A DNA stretch of 64,000 nucleotides from Streptosporangiales bacterium. GTDB lineage: Bacteria > Actinomycetota > Actinomycetes > Streptosporangiales > WHST01. The DNA is taken from contig WHTA01000009.1 in assembly GCA_009379825.1 (NCBI GenBank), forward strand, positions 62,001 through 126,000. The letters are read 5' to 3'. The position numbers were made by a program, and so were the translations under genes. Positions 19,104-27,801 of this stretch are shown piece after piece. Numbering within the stretch: the stretch's first letter is position 1; the number at the start of each line of letters is the position of its first letter. The notes beneath the pieces are model-generated. The model was not told where the DNA came from. It made no database searches and was given only the letters and a program-made list of their open reading frames with translations.

Positions 19104-20339
19104 ATGACGGACCGAGCAGACTCCCAGACAACGACCACAGCAGGCGCCGGTGACAAGTACGCGAAGAAGGCAGTCGTCGCGTCGAGCGTCGGTTACGCGA
19201 TGGACGGTTTCGACCTACTGATCATCGGCTTCGCCCTCGCCTCGATCACCGCGACGTTCAGCCTCTCCGAGCCGCAGGCCGGGGCGCTCGCCACGTTCAC
19301 CCTCGTCGGCGCCGTGCTCGGCGGTGTCGGGTTCGGCATGCTGTCGGACCGCTTCGGCCGGGTGAAGATGCTCACCTGGTCGATCCTGCTCTTCGCCGTG
19401 TTCACGGGCCTGACGGCAGTCGCCTGGGACTATCCGTCGCTGGTGGTGTTCCGGTTCATCGCCGGCATCGGCCTCGGCGGCGAGTTCGGCATCGGTATGA
19501 CGCTCGCCGCCGAAGCGTGGCCGGCCAAGAAACGCGCCCGCGCGACAGCGTGGGTGGCGAACGGTTGGCAGCTGGGCACACTGCTCGCGACCGGCGCGGC
19601 CGCGCTGCTGTTGCCCCTCGGCGGCTGGCGGCTGCTGTTCGCCGTCGGCGCGTTCCCCGCCGTGGTGGCGTTCTTCCTGCGCCGGCAGCTGGAGGAACCG
19701 CTGAAGTTCGTCGAGGTGATGCGTAAGGACCAGCGGGAGAAGTTCCCCGTCCGTGCGCTGGTGGCGGATGCGCGCTCGATCCGTACGAGCATCGGGGTGC
19801 TGATCCTCGCCTCGGTGCAGAACTTCGGCTACTACGGCATCATGATCTGGCTGCCGACCTACCTGGCGAACGACATCGGCTACTCGTACAACTAGTCCGC
19901 GACCTGGACGGCCGTGACGGTAGTAGGCATGATCATCGGCGTCTTCATCTTCGGCAGGCTGGCCGACACCATCGGGCGGCGGCCCTCGTTCCTGATCTGG
20001 CAGGTCGGCGCGCTGATATCCGTCATCATCTACGCGAACCTGACCTCCGGTCTCGCACTGCTCGTCGGCGGTCTCGTGATGGGGTTGTTCGTGAACGGGA
20101 TGATGGGTGGCTACGGCGCGCTGATGGCGGAGCTGTACCCGACCGCGGCGCGGGCCACGGCACAGAACGTGCTGTGGAACCTCGGTCGTGCCGTTGCCGG
20201 GTTCGCGCCTCTCGTCGTCGCCGCGCTCGCCGCGCAGTACGGCTTCGCGCTCGCCATCGGTGCGCTCGCCTGCATCTACGTGGTCGACATGTTTGCGCTC
20301 CTGCTGATCCCGGAGCGCAAGGGTGCCGAGCTCACCTGA
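19104..20339 (+). pseudogene. MFS transporter (AAHS type), interrupted by an in-frame TAG
   Basis: The frame opens at ATG 19104 (GAAAGG upstream) with a classical aromatic acid:H+ symporter start (AMDGFDLLIIGFALASI, LSDRFGRVKM, GGEFGIGMTLAAEAWP). A TAG at 19893-19895 (codon 264) stops it after seven helices, but the same frame continues at once with SATWTAVTVVGMIIGVF and GRLADTIGRRP to a normal TGA at 20337. The two halves together make a full 12-helix carrier of 411 residues. A single base change (for example AAG to TAG) explains it; readthrough or consensus error are alternatives. Position after pyrD suggests orotate or a related acid as cargo. Confidence 0.8.
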
Positions 20340-20368
20340 CCAAGAAACCAACGACGAGGGGGGAACAG

Positions 20369-21166
20369 ATGCAGCCCGTAGTCCGAGCGCTCGCAGTGTT
20401 GCGGTCGCTGGCGCCGAACCCGAACGGCCTGACGCTCGCCGAGCTCGCCGAGCGCCTCGAGGTGCCGGCAGGGAGCATGCACCGTGTGCTCGCGGTGCTG
20501 GAGCGGGAGCAGTTCGTCTCGCGGTCGCCGTCGAACAGGCGCTACTTCCTCGGACCTGCGGCGCGACAGCTCGCGGACGAGAACGCCCGCGGGCACGCGC
20601 TGCTCGTCTCGCCACATCCGGCGCTCGCGACGGCCGCGCGGGCGAGTGGCGAGACGGTGTTCCTCACCGAGCTGGTGGGCGACCGGGCGGTCTGTGTGTC
20701 GCTGGTCGAGTCTGTGCACCCGCTGCGGATGTTCGTACGGATCGGGCAGGACATGCCGCTGCACGCCGCAGCGTCCGCCCGCACCCTGCTCGCCCACCTG
20801 TCCGAGGAGGACGCACGCAGGCTGCTCGGGCCCGGCCCGTTCCGCGCATACACCGACGACACCATGACCGACGCGGACGCCGTCGTCGAACACCTCACCG
20901 TGGTAAGGGCTCGCGGTTACGACGTCTGCGACGACGAGCTCGACCGCGGCGTGTGGGCGGTGTCGATGCCGGTGCGCGCGTCGACGGGCCGGGTGGCTGC
21001 GTCGGTGTCGCTTGCCGCCCCGGCGTACCGGGTGGCCGAGCCCGCCGACAGGGAGCGGATGCGCGCCCTGCTCGCGGAGGCTGCGGACGCGATGTCGGCA
21101 GACCTCGGGTGGGTCGCAGACGCGGACCAGCCCGGCGCCGTCGACACGATCGAGGCCGGCCGATGA
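20369..21166 (+). CDS. IclR-family transcriptional regulator
   Basis: This 265-residue protein starts at ATG 20369 after a strong GAGGGGGGAA. A winged helix (LTLAELAERLEVPAGSMHRV) is followed by an IclR effector domain (MPLHAAASARTLLAHL, DRGVWAVSMPVRASTGR). It is the second IclR of the cluster and overlaps pyrE by ATGA, so it is co-transcribed with the pyrimidine half. It probably answers to orotate, dihydroorotate or a breakdown product (inference). Confidence 0.88.
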   Translation: MQPVVRALAVLRSLAPNPNGLTLAELAERLEVPAGSMHRVLAVLEREQFVSRSPSNRRYFLGPAARQLADENARGHALLVSPHPALATAARASGETVFLTELVGDRAVCVSLVESVHPLRMFVRIGQDMPLHAAASARTLLAHLSEEDARRLLGPGPFRAYTDDTMTDADAVVEHLTVVRARGYDVCDDELDRGVWAVSMPVRASTGRVAASVSLAAPAYRVAEPADRERMRALLAEAADAMSADLGWVADADQPGAVDTIEAGR

Positions 21167-21762
21167 CCAGTTCGCTGCTCGAGTCCATGTCCGTCGGTGG
21201 CGCGAACGCGCTGCAGACCGCGGCGGAACGCCGCGACGAGCTCGCCCGCGACCTCGTTGCGGCCGCGTACCTGCGCGGTGCGTTCGTGCTGTCGTCGGGA
21301 CAGCCGTCGAGGTACTACATCGACAAGTACCTGTTCGCGACGAAACCCACTGTGCTGCGCCGGCTGGCGTCACTGCTCGCCGAGCGCGTCCCTGACGTGG
21401 ACAGGATCGCCGGGCCCGAGCTGGGGGCGGTGCCGATCACTGCGGTGCTGTCGCTGGAGACCGGTGTGCCGTTCGTGATCGTCAGGGACGCGCGCAAGGC
21501 GTACGGCCCGTCCGCGGCGATAGAGGGCGAGCTGCACGCGGGGGAACGCGTGCTGCTCGTCGAGGACGTGGTGAGCACCGCAGCGCAGGCGCTGACGGCT
21601 GCCGCCGCTCTCGCCGAGGCGGGCGCGACCGTGGCTGGCGTGCTCGCCGTCGTCGACAGGGAGCAGGGCGGTGCCGAGGCCGTTACGGCGGCCGGGCTTT
21701 CGTTCGACGCGCTGTTCCGGTTGTCGGAGCTGCCGTTGCCCGAGGAGTTGGAGGACCGATGA
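21163..21762 (+). CDS. pyrE: Orotate phosphoribosyltransferase
   Basis: This 199-residue type I phosphoribosyltransferase has SGQPSRYYIDKYL (orotate-binding region, about residues 45-57), GPELGAVPITAVLS and the PRPP loop VLLVEDVVSTAAQA at 130-143. It converts orotate and PRPP to OMP. There is no pyrF nearby, and it is flanked by an IclR and a degenerate paralogue. It may therefore give an outlet that salvages imported orotate to UMP, or have shifted specificity. The loop VVSTAA deviates slightly from the common VVTTGG but keeps the acidic pair. Confidence 0.82.
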   Translation: MTSSLLESMSVGGANALQTAAERRDELARDLVAAAYLRGAFVLSSGQPSRYYIDKYLFATKPTVLRRLASLLAERVPDVDRIAGPELGAVPITAVLSLETGVPFVIVRDARKAYGPSAAIEGELHAGERVLLVEDVVSTAAQALTAAAALAEAGATVAGVLAVVDREQGGAEAVTAAGLSFDALFRLSELPLPEELEDR

Positions 21763-22178
21763 AGAGCATCGACGACGAGCTGCCCGCAGGTCTTGAGCTC
21801 AGCGACCCCGCGCGCACCGAACGGGTCGGCGCCGTGCTGGCCGCCGCCATGGCGGAGCTGGACGTCACCGTCGTGGTGTGTTGGGACACCAGCGAGGACA
21901 CCGTGCTCGGCCACGTGGTGGCGCGCGAGCTGGGTGCGGAGCTGGTGCTCGCGGAGGAGATCGAGGGCATCGTGTCGCTCCTGCAGCCGCTGCCAGCCGA
22001 CGCGCGGGTGGCGCTGGTCGCCGAGGAGTTCCGCGCACACACCGGGCTGGCCGGGCTGTCGGGGGTGGTCAAGCACGCCGCGGGTGAGCTGGTCGCCGTC
22101 GCCGCGGGACGCGGGACGCCCGAGCTGGCCGGCACCGAGGCTGCCGCGGCACGGTTGGTGCGACCGGAGGCTGGATGA
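21759..22178 (+). CDS. Small phosphoribosyltransferase-like protein lacking the PRPP loop
   Basis: This 139-residue protein is not assignable to a named family. Its core (VVVCWDTSEDTVLGHVVARELGA, then LPADARVALVAEEFRAHTGLAGL and a final AAGELVAVAAG strand) aligns by eye with a type I phosphoribosyltransferase fold. The PRPP-binding VxxVDDVxTTG signature is replaced by VALVAEEFRAHTG. It overlaps pyrE upstream and the carbamoylase downstream by ATGA, so it is translated with them. It could be an inactive partner or regulator of PyrE. Function is unknown. Confidence 0.6.
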   Translation: MKSIDDELPAGLELSDPARTERVGAVLAAAMAELDVTVVVCWDTSEDTVLGHVVARELGAELVLAEEIEGIVSLLQPLPADARVALVAEEFRAHTGLAGLSGVVKHAAGELVAVAAGRGTPELAGTEAAAARLVRPEAG

Positions 22179-23473
22179 CGACGACCGCGGCCGAGCGCGC
22201 CAGCCCCATTGCGCGTCCCGACCCGCAGGCCGTTGCCGCGTTGGTGGACCAGCTGGCCCAGCTGTCCGAGGCCGGGCCCGGCGTCACGAGGCTGGCCTAC
22301 ACGCGGTTGGAGCGCGACGCCCACGAGCTGTTCGCCTGCTGGATGCGTGACCTCGGCTGCGCGGTGCAAGTCGACGCCGCCGGCAACACGATCGCAACCC
22401 GGCCCGGCAGGCGGGCCGGCGCGCCCGCGATCGGTACCGGCAGCCACCTCGACTCGGTGTACGAGGGCGGGAGGTACGACGGTGTCGTCGGCGTGGTCGG
22501 CGCGGTGCTCGTCGCGCGGTCGCTCGCCGCGGCCGGTGTCGAGACCGAGCACCCGCTGCGGTTCGTCGTCTTCGCGGGTGAGGAGGGCGCGCGGTTCGGG
22601 CAGGCGTGCCTCGGCTCGAAGCTCGCCGCCGGACAGGCGACGCTCACCGAGTTGACCGAGCGCGTCGACCGCGACGGCGTCAGCATCGCGACCGCCATGC
22701 GGCGCCTGGACATCGACCCGACACGTGCTGCCGACGAGCCGTGGCGACCCGCCGAGTGGGCGGCGTTCCTCGAGCTGCACATCGAGCAGGGGAGCGTGCT
22801 GGAACGCGACCAGCTGTCGATCGGCGCCGTCGACCTGATCTCCGGTTCCACCAGGCTCGAGCTCACCCTGGACGGCCAGCCTTCGCACACCGGCGGTACG
22901 CCCATGCTGGGCAGGTCGGACGCGCTCGCCGCGGCGGCCGAGGCCGTGCTCGTCGCGGAGCAGCTGGCGCTCGACCCACGGCACCGCGGCACCCGCGCCA
23001 CCGTGGGGCGGCTGGAGGTCTCGCCGGGGTCGATCACCACCATCCCCGGGCAGGTGGTGCTCGCGGTGGACGTGCGCGACGTGGACGCCGACCGGCAGCG
23101 TGCGACGGCCGCGGAGATCGTACGCAGGGTGCGCGCGGTGTGCGACAGGCGCAGGGTGGGGCTGGGGGTTCGGCTGCTCGGCGACACCTCGCCTGTGGTG
23201 CTGCCGGTCTGGGTGCGGCGGGTCGTCACCGACGTCGCACGTGACCTCGACGTGCCTTACCGGGTGCTCACCTCGGGTGCCAGCCACGACGCGCAGCAGG
23301 TGAACCGGGTGATGCCGGCCGGCATGGTCTTCGTGCCCAGCAGAGCGGGCCTGTCGCACGTTCCCGAGGAGTGGACGTCGCCGGTCGACATCGCACTCGG
23401 CACGCAGGTGCTCGCGGAGAGCCTGTGCGCACTCGACCGGCAGCTCGCGGCGCTGGCGGACGGTGTCGCGTGA
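22175..23473 (+). CDS. M20 carbamoylase, candidate N-carbamoyl-L-aspartate (ureidosuccinate) hydrolase
   Basis: This 432-residue paralogue of the 13545 enzyme has His91 and Asp93 (GSHLDSV), Asp102 (GRYDGVVGV), the AGEEGARFG glutamates, HIEQGSVLE, PSHTGGTPMLGRSDAL and a late SHDAQQV histidine. These are all metal and substrate motifs of the hydantoinase/carbamoylase M20 branch. Its immediate neighbours are pyrE-like, pyrK and dihydroorotase genes. N-carbamoyl-L-aspartate, the dihydroorotase product, is therefore its likely substrate, giving aspartate, CO2 and ammonia (inference from context). Confidence 0.82.
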   Translation: MTTTAAERASPIARPDPQAVAALVDQLAQLSEAGPGVTRLAYTRLERDAHELFACWMRDLGCAVQVDAAGNTIATRPGRRAGAPAIGTGSHLDSVYEGGRYDGVVGVVGAVLVARSLAAAGVETEHPLRFVVFAGEEGARFGQACLGSKLAAGQATLTELTERVDRDGVSIATAMRRLDIDPTRAADEPWRPAEWAAFLELHIEQGSVLERDQLSIGAVDLISGSTRLELTLDGQPSHTGGTPMLGRSDALAAAAEAVLVAEQLALDPRHRGTRATVGRLEVSPGSITTIPGQVVLAVDVRDVDADRQRATAAEIVRRVRAVCDRRRVGLGVRLLGDTSPVVLPVWVRRVVTDVARDLDVPYRVLTSGASHDAQQVNRVMPAGMVFVPSRAGLSHVPEEWTSPVDIALGTQVLAESLCALDRQLAALADGVA

Positions 23474-24330
23474 TGGCGCCGACGACGGGTCGTACCCCGC
23501 TGCTCGACGGCGCCGGCCTGGTGCCGCTCCCGCCGGCACCGCGACAGGCGCCGAACAGCGTCGACGCCGAGGTGGTCGCGAACGCGCACGTGGGGGACAG
23601 GTACTGGCGGCTCGATGTGGCCGCGCCGCACGTCGCGGCGTTCGCGCGGCCCGGCCAGTTCGTCATGGTCACCGTCACGAGGACGGTGCGGGAGGGACCG
23701 GTGCTGCCGCGCCCGATGGCCGTCTACGACACCGCGCCAGGCACGGGGATCGTGACGATCGTCTACTCGGTGGCCGGTGCCGGTACCCGTGCTCTCGCCG
23801 GCTTCCTGCCCGGTGAGCGGGTGCCCGTCGTCGGCCCGCTCGGGCGCCCGTTCGACCTGCCTGCCGACGGCGGCGTCCTGCTGCTCGGGCGCGGTATCGG
23901 GACCTGCTCGCTGACGCTGCTCGCCCGCGACGCCGCGGCGGCCGGGCGGCGGGTGAAGGCGGTGGCGTCCGGCCGGCACGCGGGAGCCGTCGTCGGCGCA
24001 GACCACTACGACGCGCTGGGGTTGGCGCCGGTGCTCGTCGACGACGAGCGCGGCACGTCCGACCCCGCAGCGCTCGAACTACGGTTGCGCCAGGCGCTCA
24101 ACGGTACGCCGCCACAGCTGGTCGCCGCGTGCGGCTCGCGCCGGCTGGAGGAGCTCGGCCGGCGGCTGGCCGACGTCTGGTGCGCGGACCTGCAGGTGGC
24201 CGTCGAGGCGCACATGGCCTGCGGGCTCGGTTACTGCCACGGATGCGCGACGGGGGACCGGTCGGCCGGTGCCGAGACGCCGCTGGTGTGCAAGGACGGA
24301 CCGGTCTTCCGGATCGGACACGATCGATGA
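23473..24330 (+). CDS. pyrK: Dihydroorotate dehydrogenase electron-transfer subunit (PyrK type)
   Basis: This 285-residue ferredoxin-reductase-like protein has an FAD barrel (FARPGQFVMV, LPRPMAVYD), an NAD-binding part (GGVLLLGRGIGTCSL) and a C-terminal [2Fe-2S] cluster motif. The Cys ligands are 250, 255, 258 and 273 (CX4CX2CX14C), the PyrK pattern. With PyrD it forms a class 1B enzyme that passes electrons between FMN and NAD(H). ATG 23473 overlaps the previous stop. The about 30-residue N-terminal extension before the barrel is longer than in many PyrK proteins. Confidence 0.85.
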   Translation: MAPTTGRTPLLDGAGLVPLPPAPRQAPNSVDAEVVANAHVGDRYWRLDVAAPHVAAFARPGQFVMVTVTRTVREGPVLPRPMAVYDTAPGTGIVTIVYSVAGAGTRALAGFLPGERVPVVGPLGRPFDLPADGGVLLLGRGIGTCSLTLLARDAAAAGRRVKAVASGRHAGAVVGADHYDALGLAPVLVDDERGTSDPAALELRLRQALNGTPPQLVAACGSRRLEELGRRLADVWCADLQVAVEAHMACGLGYCHGCATGDRSAGAETPLVCKDGPVFRIGHDR

Positions 24331-24343
24331 AAGGGACTGCTCG

Positions 24344-25738
24344 ATGCCACTCGTCGTGAGGAACGGAACCGTCGTCACAGCAGCCGGCCTGGTCGACGCC
24401 GACGTCGTCTGCGCGGACGGACGCATCGCCGGGCTGGTGGAGCCCGGCAGCGCGGCCACGGACGGCGAGGTGGTCGACGCGGACGGGTGCCTGGTTTTCC
24501 CCGGCTTCATCGACCCGCACGTGCACTCGCGCGACCCGGGCCTGACGCACAAGGAGACGTTCGCGCACTCCACCCTCGGCGCGCTGTGCGGTGGTGTCAC
24601 CACCGTGCTCGAGATGCCGAACGCGATCCCGCCGGTCACCGACGCGGCGATGCTGGCACAGCGCAGAGCCGAGCACGAGGCGAAGGCGTGGGTGGACTTC
24701 GGGCTGTGGGGCCTCGCGCTCGGCCCCGGGCACGCCGAGGACATCCAGGGCCTGTTCGCCGCAGGCGCGGTCGCCGTGAAGCTCTTCTGGGGCTACGCAC
24801 TGCACCGGGAGACCAAGACCCTGGTCTACAACTTCGCCGACGAGCCGCCGGAGAACCTGCTGTTGCCGCCTGAGGCCGGGGACGTGCGTGCGCTGTTCCG
24901 CGAGGTGGCCGCGACGGGCGGCGTGCTCGGCATGCACTGCGAGGACAGGCATGTACTCGCCCGGGCGGGCGACGACCTCGGCCACCCGATCGAGACGTAC
25001 GACGACCTGCTCGCCGCCCGTCCCGCGGTGGCGGAGGCGGTGAGCATCGCGATCGGTGCACAGCTCGCGGCGGAGACCGGCGCCAGGTTCCACGTGGTCC
25101 ACGCGGCGTCCGCGGCCGGCATCGACGTGGTTCGGCAGGCGCGGGCGGCCGGCGCGCCCGTCACCGCGGAGACCTGCCCGCAGTACCTGACGCTCTCCGA
25201 TGCCGACGCGGAACGCCTCGGTCCGCTGCTCAAGGTCTACCCGCCGGTGCGTACGGCCGCCGACCAGGAGGCGCTGTGGCGCGCCGTCGACGACGGCACG
25301 GTCAGCTCGGTCGGGTCCGACCACGCCCCGCACACGGTCGAGGAGAAGATGGTCGGCTTCGCGGCCGCCCCTGCAGGTGGCCTCGGCGTCGAGACGATGG
25401 TGCCGCTGCTGGTGGACGCGATGGTGGAGGGCAAGCTGTCCGCGGCACGCCTGGCCGAGGTCGCGTCGACGGCCACCGCGAAGCTGTACGGCCTGTGGCC
25501 GCGCAAGGGCAGCGTGCAGCCAGGCACCGACGCCGACCTCACCATCGTCGACCCCCGCGGCGACCACGAGGTGCGGAACGAGGACCTGCATGCTCTGCAC
25601 CCGGCCAGCGCCTGGCACGGGCGCAAGGTCCACGGCAGGATCGTCGCCTCCGTACTCCGCGGCGAGCTCGCGATGCGCGACGGCCAACCGGTCGGCGACC
25701 ACCGCGGCCGCTTCGTGCCCGCCACCCACACGCCGTGA
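24344..25738 (+). CDS. Dihydroorotase-like cyclic amidohydrolase
   Basis: This 464-residue enzyme carries the dihydroorotase signature DPHVHSRDPGLTHKETF: His59, His61 and Arg63, the residue that binds the carboxylate of dihydroorotate. It also has probable carbamylated Lys146 (VKLFWGY), His198, His253 and Asp326 in SDHAPHT. Length is typical of the longer allantoinase/dihydroorotase type. It would open dihydroorotate to N-carbamoyl-aspartate, or close it in reverse. ATG 24344 follows GAAAGGGA. It is the last gene of the run and converges on the multicopper oxidase. Confidence 0.85.
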   Translation: MPLVVRNGTVVTAAGLVDADVVCADGRIAGLVEPGSAATDGEVVDADGCLVFPGFIDPHVHSRDPGLTHKETFAHSTLGALCGGVTTVLEMPNAIPPVTDAAMLAQRRAEHEAKAWVDFGLWGLALGPGHAEDIQGLFAAGAVAVKLFWGYALHRETKTLVYNFADEPPENLLLPPEAGDVRALFREVAATGGVLGMHCEDRHVLARAGDDLGHPIETYDDLLAARPAVAEAVSIAIGAQLAAETGARFHVVHAASAAGIDVVRQARAAGAPVTAETCPQYLTLSDADAERLGPLLKVYPPVRTAADQEALWRAVDDGTVSSVGSDHAPHTVEEKMVGFAAAPAGGLGVETMVPLLVDAMVEGKLSAARLAEVASTATAKLYGLWPRKGSVQPGTDADLTIVDPRGDHEVRNEDLHALHPASAWHGRKVHGRIVASVLRGELAMRDGQPVGDHRGRFVPATHTP

Positions 25739-25757
25739 GCGGTCTACGGTCGGCAGC

Positions 25758-27260
25758 TCACTCCGGCTCGTTGCCGGCTTTCCCGCCGACGGTGTACGGC
25801 GTGCGGATGCCTTCGTACATCAGGTGCGTGACGAGTCCCTCGCGGGCGTGCGGCAGGTTGTGGCAGTGATCCATCCAGATGCCGGGGTTGTCGGCGACGA
25901 ACGCGACGTCGTAGGAGTCGCCGTGGTCGACGTCGAGCGAGTCCACCCACCACGGGCTCCCGGTCGCGGGAACGCCGTTGCGCGCCAGTACCACGGCGTG
26001 ATGGCCATGGAGGTGCATCGGATGCGTCTCGCCGCTGTGGTTGGAGATACGCATCCGCACCACGTCGCCCTCGGTGACGACGAACATCGGCACGTTCGGG
26101 TACAGGTGGCCGTTGACCGTCCACCACAGACCGGGTCGGCCGTCGAGGAAGCCCGGCCGGCGCCCGATGTCGTAACGGAACCGCCGGTCGGCTCGCGCCG
26201 GGTCGAACCTCAGCGGTGCGCGTCCGCCGTACGACAGCGGGTCGAGCGGTTTCGCTGGCTGCGCCGTGGCGGGCGCGTCGTACGAACCCGAGCCGAGTAC
26301 GACGGAAACCCCGCCACCGAGGTGGACCCGGGCCGGTGAACCGTCGGCCGGCATGGTCACCTCGAGGTCGGCCCGGCCGCCGGCGGCGACCGTCACCGTC
26401 GCGTCGCCGATCGGGGTGGGGCCGTTCACCTCGGCACCGTCGATGGCGAGCAGCCTGGCCGACGCGCCGGCCACCCACACCGACATCTTGCCGTTGTCGG
26501 TGTTGATGATGCGTACCCGGGCCCGCTCGTTCGGCTGCGCTTCGAACCTGGCGTCGTCCTCGCGGCCGTTCACCGTCTGGACGCCGTCGTACAGATGGAC
26601 CAGTACCACGACGTCCGTGGTGCCTGCCGGCGACTGCGGCGGAGTCACGACGAGCGGGCCGAGCAGACCGCCGCGGACCTGTTCGTGCGACACCTGGTGT
26701 GCGTGGTACCAGAAGGTGCCGACCTGGTCGGCGACGAACCTGTACGTGTGGGCGCCGCCGACGCCGACCGCGTCCTGCGTGACGCCGGCGACCCCGTCCT
26801 CCGCGTTGGGCACGTCCACGCCGTGCCAGTGCAACGTGATGCCTTCGGCGACCGACTTGTTGACCAGGCGCACCTGCACCAGTTGGCCCGCCGTCGCCCG
26901 GATGGACGGGCCGGGCGACCGGCCGTTCAGCGTGTAGCCGTCGACGGTCCGGCCAGAGGCGAGCCGGAACCGCTCCTGCCGCGCGACCAACGTGACCTTG
27001 ACGTCGGCGCGGCGGTGCGGGTCTGCGGTCAGCGACGCGACGTCCCGGCCGGACGCCTCGTGCCCGCCGTGGCCGGCATGTGCCACCGGACCGGTGCCAT
27101 GGCCACGGCCGTGGTCCACGTACCCCATGTCGGTCACCGAGTACGTCGATGGCAGCAGGCTGGCCGCCCAGAGCCAGATGACCGGAGCGATCACCGCTAG
27201 GACAGCGGCAGAGGTGAGCGTTGCCCGGAGCCGGCCAGGGCGGTGCCTGCCTGATTTCAC
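25758..27260 (-). CDS. Multicopper oxidase, membrane-anchored or exported
   Basis: This 500-residue protein has an N-terminal basic stretch and hydrophobic helix (about 15-37, signal or anchor), a His-rich linker (YVDHGRGHGTG..HAGHGGHE), then cupredoxin domains. All copper motifs are present: HWHGVDVPN, WYHAHQVSHEQ, HPMHLHGHHAV and MDHCHNLPHAREGLVTHL. Such laccase-like enzymes couple oxidation of phenols or metal ions to oxygen reduction outside the cell. GTG 27260 overlaps the upstream TGA (GTGA), coupling it to the small membrane protein. Confidence 0.88.
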   Translation of the reverse strand: MKSGRHRPGRLRATLTSAAVLAVIAPVIWLWAASLLPSTYSVTDMGYVDHGRGHGTGPVAHAGHGGHEASGRDVASLTADPHRRADVKVTLVARQERFRLASGRTVDGYTLNGRSPGPSIRATAGQLVQVRLVNKSVAEGITLHWHGVDVPNAEDGVAGVTQDAVGVGGAHTYRFVADQVGTFWYHAHQVSHEQVRGGLLGPLVVTPPQSPAGTTDVVVLVHLYDGVQTVNGREDDARFEAQPNERARVRIINTDNGKMSVWVAGASARLLAIDGAEVNGPTPIGDATVTVAAGGRADLEVTMPADGSPARVHLGGGVSVVLGSGSYDAPATAQPAKPLDPLSYGGRAPLRFDPARADRRFRYDIGRRPGFLDGRPGLWWTVNGHLYPNVPMFVVTEGDVVRMRISNHSGETHPMHLHGHHAVVLARNGVPATGSPWWVDSLDVDHGDSYDVAFVADNPGIWMDHCHNLPHAREGLVTHLMYEGIRTPYTVGGKAGNEPE

Positions 27261-27736
27261 CCGTGGTCCTGGGGGACCGCCACCGGCGTCGGCGCCGGCC
27301 GCTCGTCGACCTTGGGCGTGGAGCGCATCCGGATCGCGGCGTAGGTGGCCGCGCCGAGCAGCAGGAACGCGTTCAGGCCGTGCAGCGCGCCGAGGGCCGA
27401 GAAGACGTGCCCGAAGATTCCCAACGCGATCTGCACCGCGACGAGCAGGACCACCAGGCCTGCCCACAGCGCCGCGCGAGGGAACTTCGTGAAGAACGAG
27501 GAGATGAGGAGCAGCAGCGCGACGATCGGGATGACCATCGTGCCGTTCATGCCGTGGATCATGAAGCCCACGATCTCCGGGAACGGCGTCTGTTCGCTCT
27601 CCATCACCGACTTGTCGAGGACACCGCCTTCCTCGACCCATATGCCAAGCCCGGCGACCGCGAACACCATCGCCACCGCCTGCACGACGACCAGCGCCGC
27701 GACGATGTACGCCAGCACCTTGTAGACGATCTTCAT
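27257..27736 (-). CDS. Four-helix membrane protein (DUF6220-like)
   Basis: This 159-residue protein has four hydrophobic helices, an IHGMNGTMV loop and an ALHGLNAFLLL segment whose histidines could face a haem or metal. It resembles the DUF6220 group, but I give that name with moderate certainty. ATG 27736 is preceded by GAGGGGGATC. It is the first gene of a two-gene operon with the multicopper oxidase, so a role in its electron or metal supply is possible. Confidence 0.65.
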   Translation of the reverse strand: MKIVYKVLAYIVAALVVVQAVAMVFAVAGLGIWVEEGGVLDKSVMESEQTPFPEIVGFMIHGMNGTMVIPIVALLLLISSFFTKFPRAALWAGLVVLLVAVQIALGIFGHVFSALGALHGLNAFLLLGAATYAAIRMRSTPKVDERPAPTPVAVPQDHG

Positions 27737-27801
27737 GATCGATCCCCCTCGAGAGAGTTCAGAGCAGGACCACGGATGACCGCTCTGGTCTGGCCCGGAC
27801 A

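Noticed and set aside
18161-25738. Ordinary de novo pyrimidine biosynthesis operon
   Set aside because: carAB, pyrB and pyrF are missing, while carbamoylases, transporters and IclR regulators are present; kept as a catabolic or salvage hypothesis instead.
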